Assembly: GCF_051622035.1 (NCBI RefSeq)
Contig: NC_135360.1
Location: 26,739,206-26,803,205 of the forward strand
From: Arctopsyche grandis
Lineage: Eukaryota; Arthropoda; Insecta; Trichoptera; Hydropsychidae
DNA length: 64,000 nt
Direction of reading: 5' to 3'
Of the stretch, positions 23,560-34,815 are shown one piece after another. Made by a program: the position numbers and the translations under genes. The notes beneath the pieces are model-generated. The model was not told the DNA's origin. It made no database searches and saw only the letters and a list, made by a program, of their open reading frames with translations. Each line of letters opens with the position of its first letter. Position 1 is the first letter of the stretch.

Positions 23560-23890
23560 TTCTGTGTATTTTTGAGATCATTTTATCACCGTTAATCCTA
23601 CCAAAATGAAACTTAGTATTAGTTACTGAAATGCTTATGTTGCGTTGCAATTTTTTTTCAGCATTTTAGGTTGACCGGAAACTTTTCTTATCGGTTTCTT
23701 ATTTTTTATAAAGTTTATAGTAGTCATCTTGTTAGTGGTTTCCGATCCAATTATCTCCTTAACCGCTAAACAAATTGGGTTTAAACGTTTTTATTTGTAA
23801 TATGCAGATGAATTTCATACACTAGTATTTTTTTTTTAATGTGTATCTCAACTTGAAGTGATACTTTTACTTTAGAGAATCGAGGCTTTT
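23560..23890 (+). repeat. Dispersed repeat, partner of 48571-48880
   Basis: Shares 'TGAAACTTAGTATTAGTTAC', 'GTTGACCGGAAA' and 'AGAGAATCGAGGCTTTTTAT' with 48571-48880. It also carries the CCGGAA core seen in the tandem array at 27.1-27.56 kb. Confidence 0.55.
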
Positions 23891-24125
23891 TATGCTTTTA
23901 TATGAAACCTTTATGCGTATTGAATTGAAATTTCATATCTATGTATGTATAAGTTTCAGCTTAATATCAAGTAACCTATTAAATTTAGTGAAGATCTGTC
24001 AACTAGAAGTGGCAGCTTACTCTTGTTCGCTTTTTCTTTTACTATTTTTTTCAAACCTTTATGTACATATGTATGTACATGTGCTCTTTCCCGGAAATAA
24101 TACAGCATATCTTGTATCATTCCCA

Positions 24126-24345
24126 GCCATTCGCCATCCACTGCTGGATGAAGGCCTCTCTAACACACTTCCATTCATCATTGTTTTGAGCAACTCTCAT
24201 CCATCTCATCCCACACATTTTTCGGATCTTATCTACTCATATTCCTTATGGCCTTCCTTGCACCCTTTTACATTCTGTCGGGTATTATTTGAGCACTTAT
24301 TTCGTTTTTCTAGCTTCGTGACCAGCCCATTTCCATTTCAATTAT
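24126..24345 (-). mobile_element. LINE ORF2 3'-end fragment (antisense)
   Basis: The forward strand carries GCCATCCACTGCTGGATGAA and GAGCAACTCTCATCCATCTC. The complement matches a non-LTR ORF2 C-terminus (W-x-x-V-A-Q-x-x-x-E-W-K-x-x-x-E-A-F-I-Q-Q-W). It is frameshifted and stop-containing. The 155-codon plus-strand frame overlapping it (23892-24359) is a shadow. Confidence 0.6.
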
Positions 24346-25217
24346 TTCCTTTTACATAAGTCAAAAATATTGTTACCACACGATTTTCGTTCTTGTTATT
24401 ACGTGGTATTTACAATGTTTATTTTATTTTAATGTAAATATTACAAAAAATTCAAAAACTTATTTAATGTAATATACACGCCCGAATAAATGAAGCGAAT
24501 CTTCGTCAGTATAATTTCAATATGGTAATTTTCTTAATGTTATTAACTAATTTCAGACTGTAATGTAATAATTGTATACGATTATGTATGGCCCTATATA
24601 ATAACAACTGACATATAAACTGGAATTTCATCTTGTACAATATATTGCATGCATTTATACAATTATTTCATATTGTATGTGTGTATATAGAATACCTATT
24701 GTAATTATATACATTGTATTTACTGACTATAAACAATTACGGTCATTTATTTTAAGTTATCATGCATAAATACATTGTATGTACATCCTTTACAATTTAT
24801 GACAATAGTTTTTCAATTTCACAATTGACAGACTATTGATTTTTCATCAAAATCGAATCGTTAATTTTTCAAATATTATTCGGATCTGTTATTGAAGTGC
24901 ATTATTGCATTTATATAATTATGCAGATTGCATTATGCAATCATTCACCGACGTTCAATTTATGCGCATAAATTGCACTCCCAATCGAAACCACGAAACT
25001 GAATTCAATGCTATTGCGTTACATTTTGTTCGGTTTTTGAAGTTTTAGTATAAATATATACATTGCGTCGGTTTGTTTATGGATCGCTATTTATGCGAAT
25101 AGACATGCCTCGACCAGATACTGTTTGAATTTATTTTGTATATATGTAGATTTATCTACATCGAAAACAGCAATGCTGAAATCAGCGACGGCTATAAAAA
25201 GATTCCCAATATTTAAA
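24346..25217. other. AT-rich noncoding stretch
   Basis: Low-complexity AT-rich DNA without a recognisable feature. Confidence 0.35.
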
Positions 25218-25438
25218 TCTAATATATAATTTTGAAAGAGACTTCGTATTTAAGTTTGTAAGTATTTTTGGTTGGGAATCGAAAACAAGTCAAAGTTTCT
25301 ATGACGACGATTCGATTGGTTGAATATAATTTTTTTTCGATTCAAATAAATTTAATAAAAAAAACAAATGAATATTTACTATTAGATTCTATTAGATTTA
25401 TATTACAAATACTGAGTGAATCCGGGTAAAACAACTAG
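25218..25438 (+). mobile_element. Nonautonomous Helitron, copy 2
   Basis: 5' TCTAATATATAATTTTGAAA, 3' CTGAGTGAATCCGGGT hairpin remnant, then CTAG at 25435-25438, inserted between A and T. Interior shared with 14227-14432. Confidence 0.7.
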
Positions 25439-25867
25439 TAAAATATAAATTAAATTCATTCATACCTATGTACATATTCGGGTCGAGATGTGTTAAATAA
25501 TCTGATAAATATTGTTTCAATAATTAATCTATTAATTTTTCTGTTTCCTTTATATTAATTGTCTCTTGCGTGCGTGCGTGTCCTCGTGCCGGCATGCGTG
25601 TAAAGTGCGTGTGAATATTCGCTAACATGCTCCGTCTCTCTTTCTCCCCTTGGAATCGTGGGAAGAGTCGCGGCATATAATAATAATATTTAAAATTGAA
25701 TTGATTTTTTTGAAAAAACTAAATTGGTATTTTTAATTTATTCTTATGTTAATGTCGGCCGATCAAATGCCACTAGTATGTGTATATTATACATAAATGT
25801 GCATTATTATTATTATGCAAGTGCTACTGAAATTAAATTTAAACACCGCATATATCATCGTCATTTC

Positions 25868-26130
25868 CAGCTATTCACCATCAACTGCTGGATGAAAGCT
25901 TCTCCAACACGCTTCCATTCGTCTCTGTTTTGCGCAACTCTCATCCATCTCACTATACACATTTTTTTTCGTCCATCTACCTTCTTTGCGGTCTTCCTTT
26001 AACCGTTTTGCATTCTCTCGGGTACCATTCTAACACTTCTTGTGTCGACCATTCGTCCATTTTTGTAGCTACACCCACCCATTTTCATTTCACTATCTCC
26101 ACTATATCCACACTACCTGCTTAATTAGCT
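25868..26130 (-). mobile_element. LINE ORF2 3'-end fragment (antisense)
   Basis: Closely parallels 24126-24345: ACCATCAACTGCTGGATGAA, then GCGCAACTCTCATCCATCTC, then CATTCTCTCGGGTACCATTC. It is a broken copy of the same LINE family. Confidence 0.6.
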
Positions 26131-26225
26131 AATGGGGAGGTCTATTGTTATTTAAAGGGCATCAAGCCAACGCCGAAGTCTAGCAATTATGTGTAGTTAT
26201 TTGATGCATGTTTATTCGCACTAAT

Positions 26226-26535
26226 ATTACCTTATAATATATGTAAAAACGGAAGATTTCAAAAAATAAATATTACAATTATCAAAAGTTCATAAGAATG
26301 CAGGAGATACGCCGTTAATACTGACATGAATGCATATACATGAAGGCACATTTGTATACGGACGGCTGGGTGAGTGTGTGGGGAAGGAATAACAGGGTAA
26401 CGTGGGGGTTAGAGTGAGGGGGTGATGCGAATCGACCCAAGGGTTGTGCATGCTGAAACAGCTAGCGACAATGTGGTTTATGTATCAATTCCTTTCCAGA
26501 ATCATTAGTTGTAATATCAATGAGCACAACACTAG
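26226..26535 (+). mobile_element. Helitron-like element, family 2, plus copy
   Basis: Ends in ...AGCACAACACTAG (26535) before T. The interior (AAATAAATATTACAATTATC, ATGCAGGAGATACGCC, CACATTTGTA) is the complement of 31578-31860. The 5' end is not sharply defined. A GC-rich stretch lies at 26360-26440. Confidence 0.55.
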
Positions 26536-27109
26536 TATATGTATAATAGAACTTTACCGCAGACTGGTAAATTTTAATACCGAAGAAGTGGCACACGTCA
26601 TATTCGAGCGGAAGCTTCGAAACTATTTTGGTTTGATCCGAAGAAAAATGAAACTTTGATATTTGTGCGGAAAATTCGAGCGAGATGGAGTTTTTCGTTA
26701 TCTTTTTTGTACACAAATCGTATTTATTAAAACACCCGATCAATATGTTTGAATTTTCTGGGTATTTTTTTAGTATCAGATTCAGCTGAATCTCGGCTTA
26801 ATTTTTTAAGTATATTTTTGTCGTAACGTAGTTTGTAATTGCACTGTAATTATGTCGGAACAAGCATATTTATTTTATGTACCATCTAATTACGTACTGT
26901 AATTATATATATAATTACTATACACAAGTCTTTTGGATGCTTTATACATACATATAATAAAAAAAATTCGGGTGTGACCAACCCATGACTTTATCTATGT
27001 ATTTGAGGAATATAAGAAGGTTACAAAACAAAATTCGATATTGAACTGATGACTATGATAGCGATACAAATTGAGCGCAAATGTATGGAAACTTGCACAA
27101 AACAAAAGT

Positions 27110-27560
27110 TCTACTTCCGGTTGTCTGATTGTGTTCAAATTTTTTTATTACTAAAAATCACTATCAGTATCATACTCATTAAATATCAAGAAGCATAAAA
27201 TAATTTAAAAGGTCAAAATAAAATAATGAAATATTGTTTTAAAAAAAAATACTACTTCCGGTTTACGAATTCTGACCAAAACCCTACCAGCTCTAAGTTA
27301 GTACATAAAGGATAGAAATATAAATTTTCAGCTTAATACGTTCAGGGATGTGGACAGAGTAGTGGGCACAACATTTTTAACCTTTCTAAGAGAAAAAAAT
27401 CCCACTTCCGGTTTATAAAATTTAATAATTTTTTTTTCTTTTCATCACATTGTTACTAGAATTATACTTAAATTTTTTTGTGACGAACACACATGTTTAA
27501 GGGGTCGAAAAAAATAGTGGAAGAAAAATCGAACAAGAGTAAACTGCCACTTCCGGTTCA
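27110..27560 (+). repeat. Tandem array, ~145-bp period, core ACTTCCGG
   Basis: ACTTCCGG occurs at 27113, 27254, 27404 and 27549 (spacing 141, 150, 145). Each core is preceded by an A-rich stretch and followed by TT and T/A-rich sequence. The array stops where the LINE at about 27.58 kb begins. It may be a degenerate satellite or an internal tandem of a larger element. Confidence 0.65.
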
Positions 27561-27563
27561 CAG

Positions 27564-28763
27564 ATGCCTACTAAATTTTATAAATTTACACATTTGATCA
27601 TGTCTAAAGTTGACGTTGGTCAGCAAGTTGATGTAGCCTACTTTGACTTTCGTAAAGCCTTTGATCAAGTCAATAATGACGCTCTTTTGATCAGGTTAGC
27701 TGAAGTGGGTTTTTCAACGCGTCTTCTTAAACTCTTTGCTTCTTATCTTAGTGATAGGAAGCAATTTGTTAGATATGGTCTTTATGAATCTCCTTCATTT
27801 TTTACTCGATCTGGTGTTACTCAGGGGTCCACTTTAGGCCCATTACTATTTACAATTCTTATTAATAACCTCCCTAGAGTTTTATGTAATGCATCATGTC
27901 TCTTGTTTGCTGACGACGTTAAATTATTTTTTGCTGTCAAGGATGAGAGGCAAGCCTCTCTCCTTCAAGCTGATATTAACGCTGTCTTGGAGTTCAGTTC
28001 TAGTTTAGGCCTTGAACTTAATTTAAACAAATGTGCAATTATGAGCTATGGACGTGCACATTCACTCTATTGTCACGGATATTCCATTAGATCCGTCTTG
28101 TTGAAGCGTGTGGAATCTATTGTCGATTTGGGTATCACTTTTGATCCTCAGCTCACCTTTCACAACCATATCAAAAAAGTCGCTGACGTTTCCTTTCGTC
28201 GACTTGGATTTGTTTTGAGATATGCAAGATTATTCTCCAATCCTTTGTCTTCTCGCTTGCTTTTCAATTCGCTTGTGAGAAGTAAGCTAGAGTATAATGC
28301 GATTGTGTGGAATCCGCATGAAGCAAATTACTCTCTGATGATTGAGAAAGTGCAAAAAGCATTTCTTCGTTTCCTATATAGGAAAGAATATGGGTATTAC
28401 CCATATCTCTACCCCACTCCTTTCCTTTTGGGCATGCTTGGGTATAATTCCCTTGAACTTCGGAGAAACTTCTCATTAATTCGTTTCGTTCTCCTGCTCT
28501 TACGTGGTAATACGTCATGCCCGTTGTTGCTGGAGCAGTTGGGGCTTTATGTCCCTATTCACTATGTGCGTGGTAGACATCATCATTTGCTGGCTGTACC
28601 TCCTGCCCGCACAGTCCTTTTTCGAATGGCTCCTATTCCAAGAGCTATCCGACTTCTTAATGAAATCGTTGCTGCCGAGACTGAATGTGATATTTTCCAC
28701 CTTAGTGAGCGTAAATTGTCGGAAATTACTCTAACCCATTTATCTGGTAGTCTGCGCTCATAA
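27564..28763 (+). CDS. Non-LTR retrotransposon ORF2, reverse transcriptase (5'-truncated)
   Basis: The 399-codon frame lacks the apurinic endonuclease and the first RT blocks. It begins within RT at block 3, with DFRKAFD at residues 28-34 carrying the first catalytic aspartate. SGVTQGSTLGP (83-93) and FADD (115-118) supply the remaining active-site motifs. LNLNKC and VDLGITFDPQ are the thumb-proximal blocks. Homology probably begins near residue 13; the first residues come from the upstream tandem array. RT would copy the element's RNA at the nick by target-primed reverse transcription. The pattern fits the CR1/Jockey assemblage. The frame is uninterrupted, so insertion is recent, but truncation makes it inactive alone. 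Its 3' UTR (28764-29116) ends in a stem-loop and is shared with tRNA-SINEs in this window. Confidence 0.85.
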   Translation: MPTKFYKFTHLIMSKVDVGQQVDVAYFDFRKAFDQVNNDALLIRLAEVGFSTRLLKLFASYLSDRKQFVRYGLYESPSFFTRSGVTQGSTLGPLLFTILINNLPRVLCNASCLLFADDVKLFFAVKDERQASLLQADINAVLEFSSSLGLELNLNKCAIMSYGRAHSLYCHGYSIRSVLLKRVESIVDLGITFDPQLTFHNHIKKVADVSFRRLGFVLRYARLFSNPLSSRLLFNSLVRSKLEYNAIVWNPHEANYSLMIEKVQKAFLRFLYRKEYGYYPYLYPTPFLLGMLGYNSLELRRNFSLIRFVLLLLRGNTSCPLLLEQLGLYVPIHYVRGRHHHLLAVPPARTVLFRMAPIPRAIRLLNEIVAAETECDIFHLSERKLSEITLTHLSGSLRS

Positions 28764-29150
28764 TTGTTTTCATGATTGATTGTGATTTATGAGTGAAATT
28801 TTGATTAACTCTCTTCCATTTGGGCCTTACAGGGATGTTTTGTATTTGTAGTTGTTTCTTACATATTTATTGAAACTGGCTGTAGGTGCAAGGCATTCCT
28901 TATGCTATATTTACCCACTATGTCACCACTATTTGAGTATGATTAATGTAAATATTACAATAAAAATGTATGTACAATTCATAGATGTCTCGTTAATTGT
29001 CGAGTTTGTCAGTGTCTCGTAATTTAGCGACTTATGTATATAATAAAAAAAAATGCTGCATTGTTTGTAATTTGGCCAGGAAGGCGCATTGGGGTTTACC
29101 TGTAATGCCTTCCTGGTATGAAATAAAATAAAAATAAATAAATAAAATAA
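28764..29150 (+). mobile_element. 3' UTR, terminal stem-loop and tail of the 27.6-kb LINE
   Basis: Contains TATGTCACCACTATTTGA (about 28919) and CATAGATGTCTCG (about 28980), both also in the SINE bodies. The stem-loop follows at 29076-29116: CCAGGAAGG, bulge CG, CATT, loop, AATG, CCTTCCTGG. The tail is AAATAAATAAATAAAATAAA. A second copy of the first 120 bp lies at 50990-51120. Confidence 0.8.
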
Positions 29151-29214
29151 AGACGATAAACGATATATAATAATAATAATTATTATTTTTAGTTGTTTGT
29201 GTATATATATATGT

Positions 29215-29321
29215 TTTGTTTTTGTTATGTCTAATTTATTATTTTGTTTCTTGTCTTTTCTGTTATATTTTTGACCATTGTGGCGCATTAGGAATTCCTG
29301 TAATGCTACAACGGTCCAAAC

Positions 29322-29356
<35 letters not shown>
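29215..29356 (+). mobile_element. LINE/SINE 3' tail with stem-loop, copy 2
   Basis: Stem-loop CCATTGTGGCGCATTAGG...AATGCTACAACGG (29275-29314), then eight TAAA units. It is nearly identical to 9375-9480 and lies directly behind the previous LINE tail. Confidence 0.7.
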
Positions 29357-29357
<1 letters not shown>

Positions 29358-29617
29358 CTTGGTATTAAGCTTAAACTTCTAGTTATGAAATTTCAGTTCA
29401 ATAAACCAAAAAGTTGTGTGTGTGTGTGTGTCTCGAATAGGCTCCTAAGCCACTGAAGCGATTACGATGGAACTTTCAGGATTTGTTGTATGCATGTCCG
29501 GGAAGATTACTGTGAAAAAAAAAACGGGAAAAAACGGGAATGAGTGTCATTCGCTATAATTTCAAATGTTTTCGCGTCCCGACCAGAGTGTTCGCTGCCT
29601 GCGTTGTTCCGAAAAAT

Positions 29618-29671
29618 GGGAACGGGAACGGGAACGGGAACGGGAACGGGAACGGGAACGAGAACGAGAAC
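29618..29671 (+). repeat. (GGGAAC)n hexamer microsatellite
   Basis: Seven GGGAAC units followed by two GAGAAC units. The 'RS' and 'VP' repeats in overlapping frames come only from this array. Confidence 0.95.
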
Positions 29672-30595
29672 ACTTTTTGACGTAACTATAATAAAAGTAC
29701 ACTTTACATAATTTCCCAAGTTCATGCATAGAATTGCTCATAAACCGAGATGAGCCTAATCGTATGATCTTCTTAATACATGTACGAGGGTAAATCAATG
29801 AGCGATGGCAATTTACCTGTAAAACTGACACTTACAGTATAAGATCATCAGAGATGATCTTGGGATCATATAGACATACATATTCTGTCATTAGACAAGA
29901 TTACACGTTCGTCTATTTTGTCCAGAGAAGCTCTGTACATAATACTCGTCTATATATTTTGATTATTATAATCCAAGTGTTGAAATGTCGACTCCACTCT
30001 CCGATAGTACCAATGTTCTGCATTCAGATTCTGGTGGTCAGAAAGGGTCGAGTTATTTCCCAAGTTCAAAGAATAACGTAAGTACAATTATTTTGAATTA
30101 GTCGAGGAATGGTTTGAAATATTTAAAAGTCGCAGAACTAGTGTAAATGTTGACGACAATCTAAATCCGTGCGAGTAAACGCGATAACTTATTTTTAATA
30201 CCAACAACAGATTTACACCTCGAATTCGTATTATTTATTGATAAAGTCTTTGTGATGTGTAGGTAAATATATGTATGTATACATGTGTGATTTTGAGAAA
30301 GTTTCCTTTAACGATTTTCTAATATATGTATTTCTATCTTATAATTGGTTTCGAATTGCTCCTATTGGTCGATTTACTCTAATAAATTATCAGTTAAAGT
30401 CAATGTCTTATTGTGATTGTCCTAATTGATAATCCCTTTTTTACTTGTATATTTTATACATACATATCTATATCAAAACCCGGATTAAATCTTGCCTTAA
30501 ATCATGTTCAAATCACTTTTCGATGACTATCATAATTTTTATGTAACCTTTTATACACGTTTTTTTTAATGTTTTTCTTGTTTCAGTTTCATAAG

Positions 30596-30957
30596 CTATC
30601 AGCATGGCTCGGTGGTTCCGTTGATACTAAGCACCGAGAGGTGCCGGGTTCGATCCCGTGAACTGACCGCGATTTATTCTCAGTATAATCTTTAATGCTG
30701 CTGGTCAGACTTGGATATTTGTGACCCCAAGTCGATCGTTTCCTATCCTCTATTAAATTGGCAAAAACCATCTTACCCACTATGTCACCACTATTTGAAC
30801 ATGATTTCAAAAATTTATTATCTATAACATAGATGTCTCGCTAATTTTCTTATATATAATACATATTTGTATTATGCTTATACATATGTCTGTTCACAGT
30901 GACGCGTTAGAGTATTCTGTAATATTACTATGGCGAATACGTAAATAAATAAATAAG
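30596..30957 (+). mobile_element. Full-length tRNA-headed SINE with LINE-derived tail
   Basis: A box TGGCTCGGTGG (30605-30615), B box GGTTCGATCCC (30647-30657), then body GCTGCTGGTCAGACTTGG / CCCCAAGTCGATCGTTTCC. This is followed by CTATTAAATTGGC and TATGTCACCACTATTTGA, then CATAGATGTCTCG; the last two are shared with the LINE 3' UTR at 28.9 kb. It ends in a degenerate stem-loop (30895-30933) and TAAATAAATAAATAA. A 73-codon antisense frame here is meaningless. Confidence 0.8.
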
Positions 30958-31577
30958 AATGCAATAAATTTCTTTCTAGAAATCCAAAATTTTTTCCCCT
31001 TTTATTATAGGAATAAGGTTTTAAGAATAGCAATATATAAATTTTACTTCGTTAATAAAATACTCACAATTATTTAATAAATAATTTGTATTAAAAGTGT
31101 TTAAAAAATTTGCTTACCTTTTTCAGGCGTTTATTTTTAATACTCTCTTATTTATTAATAACAAGGATTCAAAAAATATTTTTTAATTAAAAATACTGGA
31201 TAATTCACTAACCTGATAATGAAAAGAATGCTGTATAAGAATTTTACTAATACATAATATGTATATGTTTTTATAATATGAGAATTTTTCGTAAAAATAA
31301 TAAACTAACAACGTTTGGTAAATTCATTACAGTCAATTTGCAAATTTATGCAAAAACAATTTATTTTTATTTTTATAATATGTGAACAAGTAAAAGCCAT
31401 GTAAATATTTACACACAGAATACAACCCTTACATCAATATCCATTCGCATCAAAAAATATGTACAATCAGTCAAAATTTACAAAATAATAAAACATTGAC
31501 CAGGTTAATTGTAATCTATCGATTAGTTGTGGGTAAAAACACCATTGTGTCGTTAAAGTTTATTTTTTTATTATAAA

Positions 31578-31860
31578 CTAGTTTTGTGCCCGTTGATATC
31601 TGAACGGCTGGTTTTGGAAAGGAATTGATACATGAACCACACCTGAGGCTATTGTCGCTAGCGGTTTCAACATGCACAGCACATTTCCCCCTCACTCCAC
31701 CCCCTGTGCCGACCCCTCATTCCATCCCCGCACGCTCACCCGGTCGTTCACGTACAAATGTGCCTTATTGTACATATATGTGTTCTTGTCAGTGCTCACG
31801 GCGCAATCTCCTGCATTCTCTTGAACTTCTGATAATTTTAATATTTATTTTTTGAATTCT
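31578..31860 (-). mobile_element. Helitron-like element, family 2, minus copy 1
   Basis: On the minus strand the 3' end reads a hairpin remnant, CACAAAA, CTAG, then T (forward 31577-31581). The body is complementary to 26226-26535, including GCACATTTGTACGTG and the GC-rich segment at 31680-31750. Confidence 0.55.
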
Positions 31861-31897
31861 TCATACTTTTCCATGCAAAAAAACATGCATATATATA

Positions 31898-31898
<1 letters not shown>

Positions 31899-31983
<85 letters not shown>
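31899..31983. repeat. (TA)n microsatellite
   Basis: About 41 TA units, separating two Helitron-like copies. Confidence 0.95.
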
Positions 31984-31989
<6 letters not shown>

Positions 31990-32015
31990 CCCTTCTGTTT
32001 TTATATACATATATA

Positions 32016-32450
32016 CTAGTGTTGTGCCCGTTGATTTCAACGGGCGGTTTCGGAAAGGAACTGATACACGAATTAAAATAAAGTTTATATTATACATATA
32101 TCAATATAATGTAAGGTAATTTATAGGCGCGCGCGTACGTATTAATATAATAGTAAAAAGTTGAGTGCGCGCATTACTCGCTCGCCGATCCAACCCGTTC
32201 ACCCGTTCGAAATGATGAATGAATGTGTGTGTCTTCGTGGATGTGTGTATGTGTGTACGCTCCCGTCGCTCGGCCTGACATTGCACATGTCAAACGCTCC
32301 ACCCCCCCCCCCACTATCCCCGCATCTCCTCGACCACTTGACACTGATTGACTGTGCGCCCAAAGCCGACGAGAGGGGTGGGGGAGCCGGGGTAAAGTTC
32401 CAGGGCCTGGACTACTCGAGGGGCCCCGTATCGGGACCCAACTGACTGAT
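32016..32450 (-). mobile_element. Helitron-like element, family 2, minus copy 2
   Basis: The 3' end on the minus strand is a perfect 8-bp stem (CCCGTTGA/TCAACGGG, 32027-32044), then GCACAACA and CTAG before T. The interior is GC-rich (32160-32440), with GT-rich and C-run segments. The 5' boundary is uncertain. Confidence 0.55.
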
Positions 32451-34019
32451 ATTGATATTTTATATTATTCTACATAAAAGTACATGTATTTATTTAATAC
32501 TAAATATTTATTGTTTATCGATCCACATGTTCTTTGTGTCCATGTGAAATCTTACCTCATATCAAACTTTCTTATTCAATTATTTAAAAAAAATAGCAAC
32601 CAACATATGTATAGGTGTTTTCTAATAGTTCTGATAGATTTTAGCATATTAAAAATATATCTATAAAATCTTTTATTTAGTTTGTTTTAGGGTCCGAAAT
32701 TATTTTTCCCAGGACCCGAAATTCCTCTCGGCGGCTCTGTGTGCGCCTCTGTGACTCTGATTGGCTGTGTCTCCACGTGTCTGCCACATACGTACACACA
32801 TAACGTCCCTTTTTATATATATATATTATTTTATTATATTCCAAGTGGGCGTTAAAATACTTAAACTGGCCAACTTTTTTATTATCTCCCCTATACTAAT
32901 TTGACGCAATATTTCCAATACTTCATATCATAATATACCTATAGATATTCGATTTGAGCCACACTTGCAATAACAACATTCGTGCTCAATTCAAGGATCA
33001 AAAATAGATCGTTTGTTTGAACTTTCAATAGGTTAATCCGTTGCTAAAAATTCACACGCCATCGCTAATGTTTATCTATGATAGTACCTACCATCTTTCG
33101 CACTTGACCGTGAGCACGATGAACATTTTATGTAAAATAATGCATCCACTATAATATGTACAAACAATAGAAGCATTGATAAGATAGTGTAGTTCAAATA
33201 TTTGAACTCATCTCCAGCTACTGAAAATAATAAGCCAAACCTTGATATCAATACGGAAAACCTCCAAAATATCACCTTTGTATTTTTTTTCCTAGTTAGA
33301 TACGTAGGACTGACCTCTAGATGGTTCAGTGCCCTAGACCCAGCAATTAGTGCTCGATTCTTTTCGATGCACTTTATAGATTTTTGACTCGTTTTGACTC
33401 GTTTATCGTTCCAGTTTAAGCGTATGATGTATTGATCGATTGTGTGACGTATGCTTGTTTGCAAAAGATTGTGCATTTTTCCAATTAGCGAACCAAATTG
33501 AGCAATAACCTCCCATTTTGTACGCAATTTCCATGTCATCACTCTCCAATGTTGCGTATACATATAAATCGTTCAATTTTTTCTTCTCTTCTCTCTTCGG
33601 TATCGTTTTATGACTGTCTGAAAAAGTCTATCTGAGAGCCAATTAGTGATCGTATGTGGGAAAAGACTACTAAAATTTTTATTTAGCGAATTGCGTCAAT
33701 TTTATTACCGGTCTTCGTTCTATATCTGTGAGGGTAAGACGATCGAAGGTCACGGTTTTTGTTTTCAGTGCAAAACTCGTATTGAAAAACAAACTGTATA
33801 AATCATGACTTGCTCAAAGATTTACTGATATTGACGATTTGAAATACCTTAACAGTGCTCGCGTTGATCTTTGGAATTGAACTGAAAATTTTATTAATTT
33901 TATGAAACTAATTATTTTATAGAATGACGTAACGTACATATATGTACATGTGTACGTTCAGGTCTCTTTTTATTCGATAGATATGTTCTACGCATAAAAA
34001 CGCTTGGCTTGCTTAAGTA
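32451..34019. other. Mostly noncoding; one unexplained 163-codon frame
   Basis: The minus-strand frame 33072-33563 is long for this base composition but matches no family I know. Its two hydrophobic segments may be chance. A donor-like GAGG|GTAAGA lies at about 33733 on the plus strand. GC-rich patches at 32700-32800 look like Helitron debris. Confidence 0.3.
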
Positions 34020-34553
34020 GGGGTGCGTTCTATAATTTTTAAGAAAAAGTTGGCAATGTACTGCTCATTAAAGTTTGGAAAGAAGGGATATCGCCTTATA
34101 TCGCATTGTACTGGCCGCGGCCTGTGTTTGCACAAAACAAGGCCGGTTGGGCTTATCTTCCGCCTTTCTCAACACCGACGCGTACACATGTGCAATGTCG
34201 ACTTGCGACAAAGCGCGGGAAACGCCGGATTTCACATCCAGCGTATGTAAACAACTAAAACAACGGTACAACATTATTGTAACGGAGTGAAAGAAGTAAC
34301 AAGTGCGGTAGAGGTAGCTCATTGTTCGTGATCCATCAACCTCCCAGCTCTGAACGAAGCACGGACCAAAACCGCCATAAAAATTGGATACTCTCAAAAC
34401 AAAACCCATTGGATACTCTCCGCACAGAGAGATCATTGGTCAATGGGTCGCGAGACCTCATTGGCTGTTGTATACCGGTTGTTCATACGTCAACGCTTGT
34501 AAACCAGTGGTTATTTTCGTATCCTTCAAATCGTGACCTCTTATGTTAACGGG
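34020..34553. other. CpG-rich island upstream of neprilysin
   Basis: Marked rise in GC and CpG compared with the flanks, and several overlapping open frames on both strands, none of known family. Four CCAAT strings (reverse strand, 34385-34465) sit in it, two within a GAGAGTATCCAAT direct repeat. The position, 1.4-2 kb before the first neprilysin coding exon, allows a promoter or 5' UTR exon role. It could equally be an independent promoter on the minus strand. Confidence 0.3.
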
Positions 34554-34562
34554 GGTGTGACT

Positions 34563-34815
34563 TGGGTTTGCTACAAATGGTTGCAAACCACGCGGCTGCA
34601 TGCTCCTTTCGATTGAATTTTGACTGTTTGAATTTCAGCATGTACGAAAGACGAGATATTCATGGGGTTGCACAGATGACATTTCGATGTACATTGACGA
34701 TTGGCAATTCTTAAAATTGAGTTGGATCTTTCTGGCAAGTTAAAATGGCAAAAGCCGAGACAAAAGTATGAAATGACCATGCGGCCACGTGGTTTGCAAC
34801 CATTTGTAGCGCAAC
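34563..34815. mobile_element. MULE-like MITE with 9-bp target duplication
   Basis: Flanked on both sides by GGTGTGACT (34554-34562 and 34816-34824). Terminal repeats run from GCTACAAATGGTTGCAAACC into CACG(C/T)GGC. It is noncoding, 253 bp, and sits in the left end of another inverted-repeat element ending near 34935. Confidence 0.8.

Noticed and set aside
23892..24359. 155-codon plus-strand frame
   Set aside because: It overlaps an antisense LINE relic whose repeat copies at 8.9 and 25.9 kb do not preserve the frame.
29507..29831. Arg-Ser repeat protein near 29.6 kb
   Set aside because: The repeat comes from a (GGGAAC)n microsatellite read antisense.
30601..30660. Genuine tRNA genes at 30.6, 14.1, 15.55 and 48.9 kb
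   Set aside because: A and B boxes are present but acceptor stems and complete cloverleafs are not; each is joined to SINE body sequence or is a lone fragment.
33072..33563. 163-codon minus-strand frame as a gene
   Set aside because: No known domain, no splice or promoter support, and composition like the surrounding DNA. Left as unexplained.
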